From contig CAKAKS010000062.1 of NCBI GenBank assembly GCA_916700875.1, forward strand, positions 18,342,626-18,406,625: a stretch of DNA of 64,000 nucleotides. Direction: 5' to 3'. Origin of the DNA: Sebastes aleutianus (taxonomy: Eukaryota; Chordata; Actinopteri; Perciformes; Sebastidae). Each line of letters begins with the position of its first letter. The stretch's first letter is position 1. A model generated the notes under the pieces. The model saw nothing but the letters and a program-made list of their open reading frames with translations. It searched no databases and had not been told where the DNA came from. Shown here one piece after another: positions 11,138 to 21,345 of this stretch. A program made the translations under genes and the position numbers.

Positions 11138-11929
11138 CTGCCCCGCGCAGTCCTGGTTCTGGTTCTCTCGTGCCCCCCTTCTCTTCAGAGGGCCCAGCAA
11201 AAAGACCTGGGCCTCCAGCGGCGTACTGTCGGTGTTGGCTCCCAGTGAGGACCGGCGGTGCAACTAAACTTGGAAAAAAAAGTTCGGAAACTTATGTTTA
11301 GTCGATTATTTCTCTGTTGTTACAATGCTAATTGGCATTGTATTTTACATGGTTGGAAAGCCTGTGTATTTACCTTCACCGCTACTGAGGCTCCTGACGG
11401 TGTATTAAATAAATAAAGTGTAAAATAGCCAATATTTCTTGTTTGTTCCTTGTTACTGATAGAGAGTTCAATCATCCAATCCACCAAACAACTCAAAGCA
11501 AGAGTCGATACCAACAGGAGAATACACTGTTTACCATTGGCAGAGCATTTTGGCAGATTTTTTCTTGGGCGCTACCCACATAATCAGCTGTGCTGCTCAT
11601 CCCACAAATACATGATCCTTACAAGTTGGACATCATTGTGAAGGTAAATAAACAGGCTTTCCAACGATGTAAAATACAATGACCATTAGCATTGTAACAA
11701 CAGAGAAATAATCCACCAAACACAAGTTTCCAAACTTTTTTTTCCCAGTTTAGGTGAAGCTCTGCTCCTGGCCAGAGGAGAAGCCGCTGTTGCCGGACAC
11801 GGAGCTCTCCACCTCTCGTCCGAGGTTCGACTGCAGGTCGAAGGTAGGAGTGTAGGAGTTTCTGGTGAACCTGCATGATTTTATCTGATTTTGAGTGTAA
11901 TCTGACCCGGCGGCACCGATGACAAGCAT
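11138..11929 (-). pseudogene. candidate coding relic split by a family D element
   Basis: On the minus strand, 11929-11753 is an open frame of 59 codons starting at an ATG, with C/G-ending codons dominant in its second half. It contains SNLGREVESSVSGNSGF and ends in SFT just before the D element. Beyond the element, 11263-11138 continues with 42 similarly biased codons (HRRSSLGANTDSTPLEAQ, then FLLGPLKRR). Removing the element plus one TA (486 bp) leaves both halves in the same frame, apart from a TAG codon at the junction. I do not recognise the protein. GC-rich sequence has few stops, so chance is possible. A tract consistent with a splice acceptor (CATGCAG) precedes GTTCACCAG, but that is weak evidence. 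Confidence 0.27.
11267..11750. mobile_element. family D element: TA-flanked MITE with 113-bp TIRs
   Basis: The left arm 11267-11379 and right arm 11638-11750 are inverted copies. In element orientation both read GTGAAGGTAAATA, CAGGCTTTCCAAC, TAGCATTGTAACAACAGAG, a T-run, then CC(A)AG and TT. The arms end AACTTGG.../...CCCAGTT and are bordered by TA at 11265-11266 and 11751-11752, which suggests a Tc1/mariner-type two-base duplication. The 258-bp interior has no transposase. Long arms would fold into a stable stem. A partial copy lies at 1198-1404. Confidence 0.8.
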
Positions 11930-12390
11930 TAAGAATAAGAAATAGCCAACCTTCTCTTGTTTGTTTATCTAGGTCATATAGGGGCATCACTTTTAAATTG
12001 TTTAATAGCCAATTAAAAGTTTCTCACAGAGGTGTTGTAAAGTGCAACATGGTCCTTTTTAAAAAATAATTTTACATGAGGTTATTTAGTATTTCCATAT
12101 AACTAAATCAACAATATGCATGGCGCTTGTCTTCCAGTTCCACAACTGTTTCAATATTATAATGTCAAACATGGATCCAAAAGTGTTCATATTTGAATAA
12201 ATAAATAATTATGAAATCTCTAAAATGAATGGTTTTAAATAAATATGTGTCAATACATTCATCATTAAACTATTCCCTCCATTGCCCCACTACTTCACCA
12301 CAGCACACACATACATATTCAGTATCTTCTCAACTTGTATCTTACATTCCATCATAGCTTCAGTTTGCATATAAAAATATATATATATTT
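11930..12390. other. AT-rich stretch, probably partly LINE 3' sequence
   Basis: No gene seen. The part nearest 12391 lies downstream of the L1 ORF2 relic on the minus strand and could be that element's 3' untranslated tail. A short TA-rich run lies near 12380-12392. Confidence 0.35.
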
Positions 12391-12775
12391 TTATAGTGAT
12401 ATCTGCCCCTCTATTTTCTGTATATTGTTAAAAAGTTGGTCCCATATCCTGTCATATGTCATCGTTAGACCTTTAACATTATACATTATTTTTTTCCCGC
12501 GGTGCACTATTAGAATAGTTCTATCCACCATTGTTTTATTGAAGGTGGGTGCTTTGATTTCCATTTAATTAATCTACTTTTTTTTTTTGCTGCCGCTGCT
12601 GTCATTATTAATAGTATTAATTTCTCTTCATTGTAATTAAACTCTTTGAGCATTTCTTCGTCTCCTAATATAGACATAATGGGGTCTCGTGTAATTACTT
12701 TCTGTAGTAGTAGGGATTTTAAGAAACTTTGACCCCATAAATTATTATAAAATATTATTTCATCATTCCTATTTT
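12391..12775 (-). pseudogene. L1-type LINE ORF2, C-terminal remnant
   Basis: The minus-strand translation gives YNNLWGQSFLKSLLLQK, VITRDPIMSILGDEEM, then EEKLILLIMTAAAAKK with RLIKWKSKHPPSIKQWW, and after a frameshift YDRIWDQLFNNI to a stop at 12391. This matches the C-terminal pattern of L1-clade ORF2 proteins: an LLG motif, an alanine/lysine-rich 'AAKK...W' helix, 'PP(T/S)...QW', and a final 'Y..IW..'. The reverse transcriptase and endonuclease parts are absent, and two in-frame stops plus a frameshift follow IELF. It is a dead, 5'-truncated copy. The L1 assignment is by pattern memory, not a search. Confidence 0.72.
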
Positions 12776-13099
12776 AATAGTAACATTAATGCTTCTGTGA
12801 GTTCAGCTTTATTTTGTTCTTTTTTTCTTATATCATAATGGCATTTTTCACAAAAACACTTTTATTTTGTGTCACATTGTATTGCATAATGTCACTGTTC
12901 AGTGGTGTTGTCATTGCCCTCTCCTGCCTCTCTTCAACAAGCAAGATCAACAACAGCTACCAGATTAAGCCAGTTAGCTCCCAAGAGCAACAACAATGTT
13001 AATTCAGTATCAACCGACTAGAGGATGCTGCCGTACACATAGTAACACAGTAGCTTAACAAGGCTGCACATGCTCATCACATGTGTGCGTATTTGATGG
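12776..13099. other. no gene recognised
   Basis: AT-rich. It may include more eroded LINE sequence upstream of the ORF2 relic, but no frame could be followed. Confidence 0.35.
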
Positions 13100-13320
13100 G
13101 CATTGAGGCATATTGTGGATTTGGGCTACATCAGCTACAATAGGGCCGCTTCATAAATAACTGACGTCCATGTTTAATGATGGAGTAGAAAATACACTGT
13201 GCCAAATTGCCTCGACGTTCCCTTGTTCCCTCCTCTCTGCCTCTTCATCCCTCCATGTTTTCTGCTCCAAATTACTTCCTGAAGGAGGAGGGAGAAAGCT
13301 TTAGGATCCACTCCTGGTCA
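13100..13320 (+). repeat. family P diverged repeat, copy 1
   Basis: 13128-13215 aligns by eye with 58279-58370. Both have TAGGGC(C)G.CTTCAT, ACGTCCAT.TTT, GATGATGG/AATGATGGAGTAG, AAAT.ACTGT.CCAAAT, and G.CCTC, followed by pyrimidine-rich CCTCCTCTC-type sequence. Divergence is considerable (roughly a quarter of positions by eye). It may be an old transposon or a duplicated conserved element. Confidence 0.45.
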
Positions 13321-13329
13321 TCCAGACGC

Positions 13330-16318
13330 TGCTGTTTTCCTCTCTAACCATCTAATCAGGGAATTCAGCTGAGTATGTAGGACTGAAAACAAAAAAGTAC
13401 GCAGGGCCCTGGGATTGGAAACTTACATCAAGCATGTCGTGTGAACCAACAGATCAACTGATTTTTGCATTTATTTCATTATGTGAGGATAAAAAACATA
13501 ATAATGTGACATCATGATAGAAGAATTTACAAAGCAAGCACACAAATTAGTTAGATCTCTGTTGAAAAAGTGAGAGAATTTCGCTCATTTAAAGGTTGAA
13601 GGAAGAAAAAACACTACAAATATCAATGATCATATTTATTACATTAAGAATAAAAGCTTTGGACTTGTCAGTAATAAAAAAAGAACCAGAAAAACACTCC
13701 TCACACTGATGGGTTTTTATTCCTACTTTTCCAGTCCGCCTTATGATAATTAACAAACGTGTATTAATGTTAGAGTTTCCTTAGAAATGATCCTGCATTT
13801 AGAAACTATAATTACAGCTGAAATGAAGAGCTCTCTTACACCCTCCACAGAAGGATTCCTTTTAAAAGCTTTTTTAATAAGAAGCTTTACAAGTACAATT
13901 ACATGTATTAATTGCTTCCCTGTAAGAATAAATGAGAATGACAGGGTAATTAAAAGTTGTGGTGGTAATTTCCCTAAAGATAATATACTATACAGTACAT
14001 TCAAAGTCATCCATTAATTGCAGGAATTATCTTGAAGCAATTTTTACTGCTCTCACCTTTAAAAGGATGTTACAGGGGTATAGTAAACCTTGAACATTCG
14101 AGGTGGTTTGACCAACCACCTTCTAGCTTAGAAATTAGAAAGGATAGGAATAATAAAATCACAAAAAGCAATGGGAATATATGTGCTCCCTTTTGTGGAT
14201 ACAGCCCCGGGACATGTAACGTAACGTGTGTAAAAAAAAATAAAAAAATGTATAATGAGGAAATGTGCAGAAATTATATATTTAGAGGTCTGTCTGACCA
14301 CCAGAAGTGGACCTGGGTTCAGATACCAAATAAAAATCCAATTTTTTATTGATGCCAAATACTTAATATTGAATGCTAAGGTAGCTCCTGAAACCTTAAA
14401 ACATGAGCATTACGAAATAAGCACCAGACGGCTCCAACACTGGTTTCATCATTTAAAATAACCCTATATACATGTAAAAGTAATGACTATAGATTTGTGA
14501 CAGAGGTAAAGGCAGCTTGATATGCACAGTACAACATACAGTGCTGTTTTCTAATTCAACAGAAACCCTGTTTTAAAGAACAAAGGACTTCTAGTAAGAA
14601 AACAGATAAAACCCTTTCCACAGGCTGACTCGGGGCAGAGTTGGGGTGTGCGAGTCGTGAGCAGGCCTCAGTGGAAAACAGTGAATAATTTGATAATTAA
14701 ATCAACTCACGTGATCTGCAGCTGCACCAGTCGAAGGAAAAGTTTGTCAAACCAAGTTCCAAAAATGTTAATGTTGTGAAGTTGTGCCCAGAAACGATCA
14801 CTGTTATCATCACTAATGACTATCTTCTGTTTAATCACAATTTCTCCAGAATTACTTCTATCTGTCAATAGTCCTTACAGATGTTCTATCCCATAATCCT
14901 CATATGTCTAGACTGTAAATACACTACATATATTATTGACTTGGGCTTATTTCAGTGCGTTATGCTGACTGACCGGCCAGGCTGTCTCTTTCACATTCCT
15001 TTCAAAGCCACCTCAGTTCATAATAGGTTGTATTTTTTTCTGTATTTGTGATTCATCCTAATAATTGGTATCTAGGGATAATTACCTCTAGAAAAGGATT
15101 CAGAGGTCGGAACCTGCATTGAATCGGTATAATATGACAAGCACAAATACTTTGGCATGAAATTACATTATAACAATAACAGTTTTCCATTTAGAGCTAC
15201 GACTGAAAGGCTACATGTGGTATGAATGCAATTGTAGAATATTTCCTTTGTATCGTCTCAGCGCTTTCAAAGAGGTGAGGATCGCAGGCCTCTTTTCACA
15301 CATGCAGAATCACTTACCTATCGCATCCACTGATTGAAAACACATCCAATAAAATGAGGGAGAGCATACTATATACACTAAGTAATTGATTTTTTTTTGT
15401 CTTTATCCAAGTGAGAAAACACTTCAACTCTTGCATTACTCATCAGAAAAATTATCCCAGGACTGTGTTTGGCTTCTATCATAGTGCTCAATGTCTTATG
15501 ATGGTTGTAATATGGAAATTAGAGTTAGTGTTTACTGGTTGTAAATGTGTTTTTTAATGTTAACCTGTAGCCTTTAGTTAGGCCAGGAGGCACTTATTGC
15601 TTGATTGGCATGTTTAATAAATGATTTTGTAGTTTGTTCTGTTCTGCTCATTAATATAAAAGAATTCACCACAATACTCATTTTAAGAGTGTCAATAAAT
15701 GACATTAATGTGTAGGGCTGGTGTTATCCTTCCTATACTTTCTATATTTTTTTATAATTGTTAATAAATAAATGCTAAGCATCCTCCAAAAAGAGGTTGG
15801 GCGCTGTAGTTTTTAGCAAACATGACTAAAACAAGAGTGAATAGTGCAATTATTGGGAACTATTTTCAGCTGCGGATTAATACACATTTGGTGCACTACT
15901 GACAATTTACATTTTGTGGATTTGAGTAAAATGCCTCGACAACTATGGACTTCAACGGAATTTGGTCCTGTGTTTCTCAGGATTAATTGTGATCACTTTG
16001 ATGATCTTCTGACTTTTCCTCCAGCGCCGTCATCAGGTCAAAATTTTATTTTGTTAAATATGTGGTTTATGGCATTTCCATCAGCCTCAGCTGTGCTTTC
16101 TGTTTAGTACTAATGTCAGTATGCTATCATGCTAAACTACAATGATGAACATGGTCAATATTATACCTGCTACACATCCGCATATTAGCGTTGTAATTGT
16201 AATGTGAAAGTGTTGTTCCCGTACAACGAAACTGCATTGTGAATTACGTTTAGAGGTTAACGTATTTTGTCGCAAATTAGGTTTGTTCACGATTTATCAG
16301 AACTGTGTTTGTAACGAT
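13330..16318. other. long stretch without recognised gene or repeat
   Basis: AT-rich single-copy-looking sequence. Overlapping open frames at 13750-14461 are explained by low stop density in patches. None shows a domain, coding bias or splice sites I can defend. Confidence 0.45.
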
Positions 16319-16434
16319 CAACCCGGTCTCACTCCCAACTTGTCAAATATCGCCGATTGGGCAGCGCCGATCGGGCAGCGCCAGAAACTGACGCACGGAG
16401 GCACCCTTTAGCAGCAGTATGTGACGAATCGGGC
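16319..16434 (+). mobile_element. short relic of a family C-like element
   Basis: It begins CAACCCGGTCTCACTCCCAA and CTTGTCAAATATCGCCG, echoing the CAACACGTTCTCATCCCAAC terminus of family C. It continues with GGAGGCACCCTTTAGCAGC and GTATGTGACGAATCGGG, which resemble C modules (CACCCTTTAGCG, GTATGTGACGAGTTGGG). It looks like a related but distinct subfamily, shortened by deletion. Confidence 0.45.
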
Positions 16435-18091
16435 TTAGATTTTGGCCAAGGATTTTGGTCTTTTAATGGGGTCTATTGCAATAAGAGAAAGTGTAGAATA
16501 TCACCAGCCTCATCCTTTAATAAAGATTATATCCAGTGTGTTGCTACTGTCTCTCATAGGCTAGTATTGCCAAGTAAACAAGTGCTAGAACACAGTATGT
16601 ATTTTAACACTAGGCAAGTCAGGCCAACTGAAAACCAAAACACCCTGTGTGTTTGTGTGTGTGAGAGAAATAGAGCCGGATCAACTGAACATTTTACTCT
16701 CCAAATTCTATATACAATATCTTTGCAGAGTCGATGTGTCACTTCTGCAGTAAGACCCCTGCTCCACGCCTGGTCAGACCAATATGTTGATGTCAGCTAT
16801 GCCAGGGGTTTCTTGTGTGTTATTTAAAGTCTGCCAAGAGGTTCACAGAGGGGAGTGTGTGTCATCACCGCTGAATCCAGAACCACTTGTTTCACACCAT
16901 ATAACAAACCTGCCACCCCCCACAGTGTGTGCTGATCCAGCTACAAAGCACCTCTCTTCCCGGCTGCTGCACAGAGCACTTCAGACGCTCTTTTGTGCCG
17001 ACAGCCACCAGACATCAGACTGTACAGAGCATCCTGCCCCACTGGCCCCGGCCGCAGCCAACCACAAAGGTGCTGAAGCAGGATTCCTGCACATGCTGAC
17101 TACCGTGGACTCTTTATGCTCGGGGCTACTCTTTACAGTTCTGCTTACATGAGTCATATAACGTATACTGTGACTGGTAAATGTACCATCATGTCTTCTA
17201 AACATATGGTTTTTCCATGAAGTGAATCTAGACCTCACCTCTAACACTTCTATTCATCTGTGTGGCTTCCTGCCGAGCTGATAATGAGGATGATAATGGG
17301 AAAATGTGAAGCTCTCTTTTGCAGATGTTATACATTTATCTCCCCATATGGTTATTTTCTATTTCTCTGCTATAAAATATATATTACCAATCTTCTTTCT
17401 TCATATATGTTCACCTTTTTACTGTAATGTTTCACATGTTGCTGATGCTGCTATACTCAGTATCAATATTTTTGTTAATGTATCATCTTCCTAATTAATA
17501 GTGCAAAACTCCAATTTATACATGGCTAAAATGCATGTTTCATCATCTAATCTATACTGTGAAGGTTATAACAATGAACCATATTTACTGAAGCATTATT
17601 TAATGGCAAGAAAATACGTAATGACTCCGGGGCCCGAAAGCAGGCATCCGTTAACCACAATAGTGTGAATCAACATGAAGAATGTATTGGCTTATGTCGG
17701 TATCAGTCATATTTACCATACTGCTCCCAAATGGCTTTCAGGGACATTCTGCATGCAACCGGGCGCTTCTGCAGATTACCTCTGCAACTGTCATGCAGAA
17801 TGTATTCTGATAGCTAGCTCCATTTGCTCTGAGAATTCCTCTTTGTTTACTTAAAGCGCAATTCTTGGGGTAAATATTTACAGCCAGTTAATAACTGGAG
17901 GGTGTGATTGACGTGCACCATTTAACACTCCTCATTTGATGCTTCCATGGTTGGTTGCAGGCATATGATGAGTTTGATGTAAAATGTCAATGGCACTGGC
18001 AACTGCATTTCACCACACTGAGTGATCATATTACGTTTTAAATATCTCCTCTTATATGTGTGTAGACTGCTCGGTAGACCAGCTTTAGGGT
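16435..18091. other. no gene recognised
   Basis: Contains the longest open frames of the window (16357-16827, 156 codons; overlapping 16784-17152, 122 codons). Neither has a recognisable domain, and the first starts inside the C-like relic and includes a GTGTGTGT run. The C-rich stretch 16900-17110 is the least AT-rich part. Confidence 0.45.
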
Positions 18092-18098
18092 TCTTATT

Positions 18099-19232
18099 CA
18101 GGCTGGTCTCATACACCGTTTGTAGCTATACCTACAAAAAGTAATGCACTGTAATTTGTGTATATCCCACAAAATCAATTTGTATATAATTCTCGTAATT
18201 GTGAATCAGGAATTATAGAGTGGTGAACTCCTCGTATAGGGAGGAGGTCGAGGTGGATGTGTTGGTCAAAAAATACTGGACTGTCGCCCAGGAGACCAGC
18301 GTTTATGTCCCGAGCGAAACCAGAAGTCAGTGTTGATCTATTTGTCACATAAGTTACGTACTTAAAGCTTCAGTAGGCAACAAGTTTTTGGCATCATTGG
18401 TCAAAAATTCTATAATAACCTTTCAGCATATTGTAATTCAAGTGTTTTGAGAGAAAACTAGACTTCTGCACCTCCTCATGGCTCTGTATTCAGGCTTTAA
18501 ACAATCTAGCCCGTGACGGAAGACTCTGACCAATCACAGGTCATTTCAGAGAGAGAGCATTTCCTATTGGCTGTGCTACGGCTGGTGGGCGGTGCTTGGT
18601 ATTCCCTTAACTTATTTCAACATGGCTACCGGGTTACAACTTTTTTTTTTATTTTACAGCTAAACAGTACACTACAAGATGTTTATGAAAACATTTGAGG
18701 AGAGAAATAGGAATTAACGTAACATAATATTGATTATATTTGATCAGCGCTGCCTAGATTGACCATTTAATCGGAGTTCACGAGTGATCGTGGCTCTCAT
18801 AGACGGCAGACTCCAGATCAGCTCTGATTGGTTGTTTTCCTACGGTCTGTGAAATCCTGCAGATAGCATTAGGAGGACCAAAGGACACCGGAGCAAATGA
18901 TATTCATTTCAGAATACCGGTCTCATGCACTACTGTCAGGATATAATGACCGTTTTATGAAGAAAAACTTTTTTTATTCACATTTGCTCCTTTTCTCCCC
19001 ACTGCTGCTTTAAGTAACGCCAAATGACGTTCTTTTCCTAAGCCTAATCAAGTAGTTTTGTTGCCTAAACCTAAGGAAGTTGTTTCCTGTGAAGAAGGAA
19101 GTTTATTTTGAAAAGACTGTATGCATGTAATGAGCATAAATGTGTTGCTGGACAATCGTAGGAAAACGAACGAAAAAGGGGGAATAACTTTTTTGTAACA
19201 TATCATACGAACCGTTGTATGGGAATACGTTG
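18099..19232 (-). mobile_element. family B element, complete, with nested TTAA element
   Basis: It begins CAGGCTGGTCTCATACACCG and ends GTATGGGAATACGTTG, flanked by perfect 7-bp repeats TCTTATT at 18092-18098 and 19233-19239. The reversed B modules are all present: AGGAGGTCGAGGTGGATG, AGGAGACCAGCGTTTATG, TTGCCTAAACCTAAGG and AAGTTTATTTTGAAAAGAC. A 644-bp TTAA-flanked element interrupts it at 18362-19013. With that removed it is about 480 bp, near the size of the copy at 8850. Confidence 0.9.
18362..19013. mobile_element. piggyBac-like MITE with TTAA target duplication
   Basis: TTAA at 18362-18365 and 19010-19013 bracket a 644-bp segment with inverted termini. The left end is AGCTTCAGTAGG and the reverse complement of the right end is AGCAGCAGTGGG. 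It sits inside the GTACTTAAGT site of family B, so the empty site is visible in the other B/K copies and confirms the boundaries. TTAA duplication is diagnostic of piggyBac (or Kolobok) transposition. It carries no transposase; the 61-codon frame at 18513-18698 shows no domain. Confidence 0.83.
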
Positions 19233-19239
19233 TCTTATT

Positions 19240-20559
19240 TTACCGTATTTGTAACATAGTATGCTGGGTTATTGCAATTTCACATTAAATACAAATGTTG
19301 TGTTTTAAGTGGTATGTTGTCACAACAAAAATAGTAGTGTCTCAAAGAGCTACAGGCTTACATCAGCCGGTCAATTTAATATATTTCAGACCAGCGATTC
19401 ATATTAAAAAAGATAAGATTTCAAACATCAAAATCCCACACAACATAGATTATATGAAAAACCCTCGTACATACACAAGGCCACAATACAAGCGTTACAA
19501 TTAAAATCTTCAACATCAAATGCACAAACAGCCTCCATCACCAGAGAGAGAGACTGTCTGATGTGTGCAGCGTTTGGTAGGATTTAGCAGTGCATCAATT
19601 ATGCAGTTCTCTACCTTATGCAATCTGCACATACATTTATACATAAGGTTGCTTATCACTGCCTCACATGTGGGTACAATTACGCTGACAAATACATGAC
19701 CAACACCGTAAAGTCTTGGCACGCAAAAGTACTCCCTGGTGGCATCATTGTGAATGACCGTAAGTCTGTTTACACTGTGTGAGCAGTGTACAGTAAGCCA
19801 TGAACAGACAGACCTATTGGTGAATACTATCTGCATTAAAATCCTCCTGAAATCGCTGACATGTGCATAGATGATTGATAACTTGTGCTATTAAATTACC
19901 GCATGTGACACGCTACAGTGAAAACTAAATCTGTAACGTGTTAGCTCACATTTATGTCTCAGCCACTAACAGGGATAGATGTTAAAAATGCACCTGGCAT
20001 GTTCACAGCTGTCATTAGAACCCACGTGACACTCTGCTTCACCCACTTTGCCCTCTTTGTAGACATCTTTTCATCCCACTTAGAGCTTAAAGCTTTACGC
20101 GACACAGATGCAATGAGTGGGAGTGTTTTCACTTCTTGTCCAGGAATATTTTAAGGCTTTTTTTCTGGTTAACCTGCCTGGGCTGATATTTTCTTAGATG
20201 AAATATTTATCCCAGGCAGCAGTTCAGAATGTGCATGACAAGTAAGAAGGTAAAAGAAGCTGAGTGCATCAGAGTGTACAGTTTGAGGTGAAAGATACTG
20301 TAAGGGCTGACATTCTCACTGACGATCCTGGAGAAACGGTAAGGAGTGTCAACTGCACAGCAACAAGTCCTCTAACCTGAGAAACTGGCCAATTATCAGG
20401 GCCTCCAAAAAGCTACTAGGACTGACACATATGATCGCTTTCTGATCTGCCACATGGTAAAAGTGGCTATAGTTGATATATCTATATTAACAAACTGTCA
20501 AATAACAATGTGAAAACTAAATGGCCAACTTGTAGAGATGAACCTACAGAGATTTATTA
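19240..20559. other. no gene recognised; contains one strong hairpin
   Basis: Single-copy-looking. The only structure noted is the inverted repeat at 20174-20219. Confidence 0.45.
20174..20219. repeat. 46-nt hairpin with perfect 9-bp stem
   Basis: CTGCCTGGG (20174-20182) and CCCAGGCAG (20211-20219) are perfect inverted repeats. Inside, ATATTT and AAATAT can pair as a second helix, with a small internal loop between. Too short for a usual pre-miRNA unless the flanks pair further. Confidence 0.8.
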
Positions 20560-21345
20560 CCCGAATCTGCAGCTCTCAGTTTATAGCACTGCAGTGACTT
20601 TCAGCTCATTGTTTGGCTGTGAATTTGTAAGTCATTTCAATAAAAAGATATACAACACCTTTGTCACCTTTGGCGTGTCATTTTACAGTCTGCACTGACT
20701 GCAATGTAAGTGCATCCACCGTGAATATGCTACGTTCAAAGCTAGCGACGTAGGAGACTGCTTACGCAAACACAGGGCTTTCAAGAGACCGGAGTTTATG
20801 TAAGTAATGTTTTGACGTGATTTCCGTACGTATGTTATGTTGTTTACATACGTACATATTTTACTTAGTTTACTAATTTTAAGACCAACCATGATGTATT
20901 TACTAAACCTAACTAAGTGGTTTTCTTGCCTAAACATAACTGTGGACGTTACCTTCGTTTTGTTGCCTAAACATAACCGCGACCGTTTCACGGCAACGAA
21001 GTGGAGTTCAATGATGCACGAAAAAAACTTCCGTTTCACAACGTTAAGCCTGTGGCGTGAAATGACACGCGAAAAGCCTGCAATGTCATGCTATTTATAC
21101 GCCTTCCTTTTTAGTGAAAAAGCTCTAAAAACATATTGTACAATAACTGCTCAGCACCAAAGAGCAGACAGACAAAGTTAGCGACTAGCTGGGAAACACG
21201 GTTTACCTAAAGAAGAGTCGGATATTTCCCTCAGGAGTTGGTAGAGACCAAACACCACAAACACAACTCCACATGAATGATAATGTTACTCTGTAACTGC
21301 TGGATGTGTAAATAAGCAACAGTTTGCCATAGTAAATAGAAGTCA
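20560..21345 (+). mobile_element. family L dispersed repeat, copy 2, interrupted by H
   Basis: The left part (about 20560-20670) has GACTTTCAGCTCATTGTTT. The right part (about 21075-21345) has GACAAAGTTAGCGACTAGCTGG, then GATATTTCCCTCAGGAGTTG, and GCTGGATGTGTAAATA. Copy 1 at 8330 has these blocks close together, so the element between them is a later insertion. Confidence 0.5.
20673..21070 (+). mobile_element. family H MITE nested in family L
   Basis: Termini GCGTGTCATTTTAC (left) and, reverse-complemented, GCGTGTCATTTCACG (right) are inverted repeats. The interior carries two copies of the TTGCCTAAACATAAC module preceded by CTAAACCTAACTAAGTGG, which families B and C also share. No target duplication could be fixed. 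No transposase. Confidence 0.65.

Noticed and set aside
11638..11750. D arms as introner elements (they run GTAAAT...TTTTTTCCCAG, like an intron with GT-AG ends)
   Set aside because: The same unit occurs inverted as the other terminus of a TA-flanked element, so terminal repeats explain it better. The GT/AG match may be coincidence or secondary.
16357..16827. Longest start-to-stop open frame (156 codons) as a gene
   Set aside because: It starts inside a family C-like relic, includes a GTGTGTGT-encoded CVCVC run, has no domain, and its length is within chance expectation for this much AT-rich sequence.
16784..17152. 122-codon frame in a C-rich stretch as an exon
   Set aside because: No recognisable domain, no defended splice sites, and it overlaps another unsupported frame.
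20174..20219. microRNA precursor
   Set aside because: The hairpin is only 46 nt with a split stem, and no known seed was recognised. Kept only as a structural observation.
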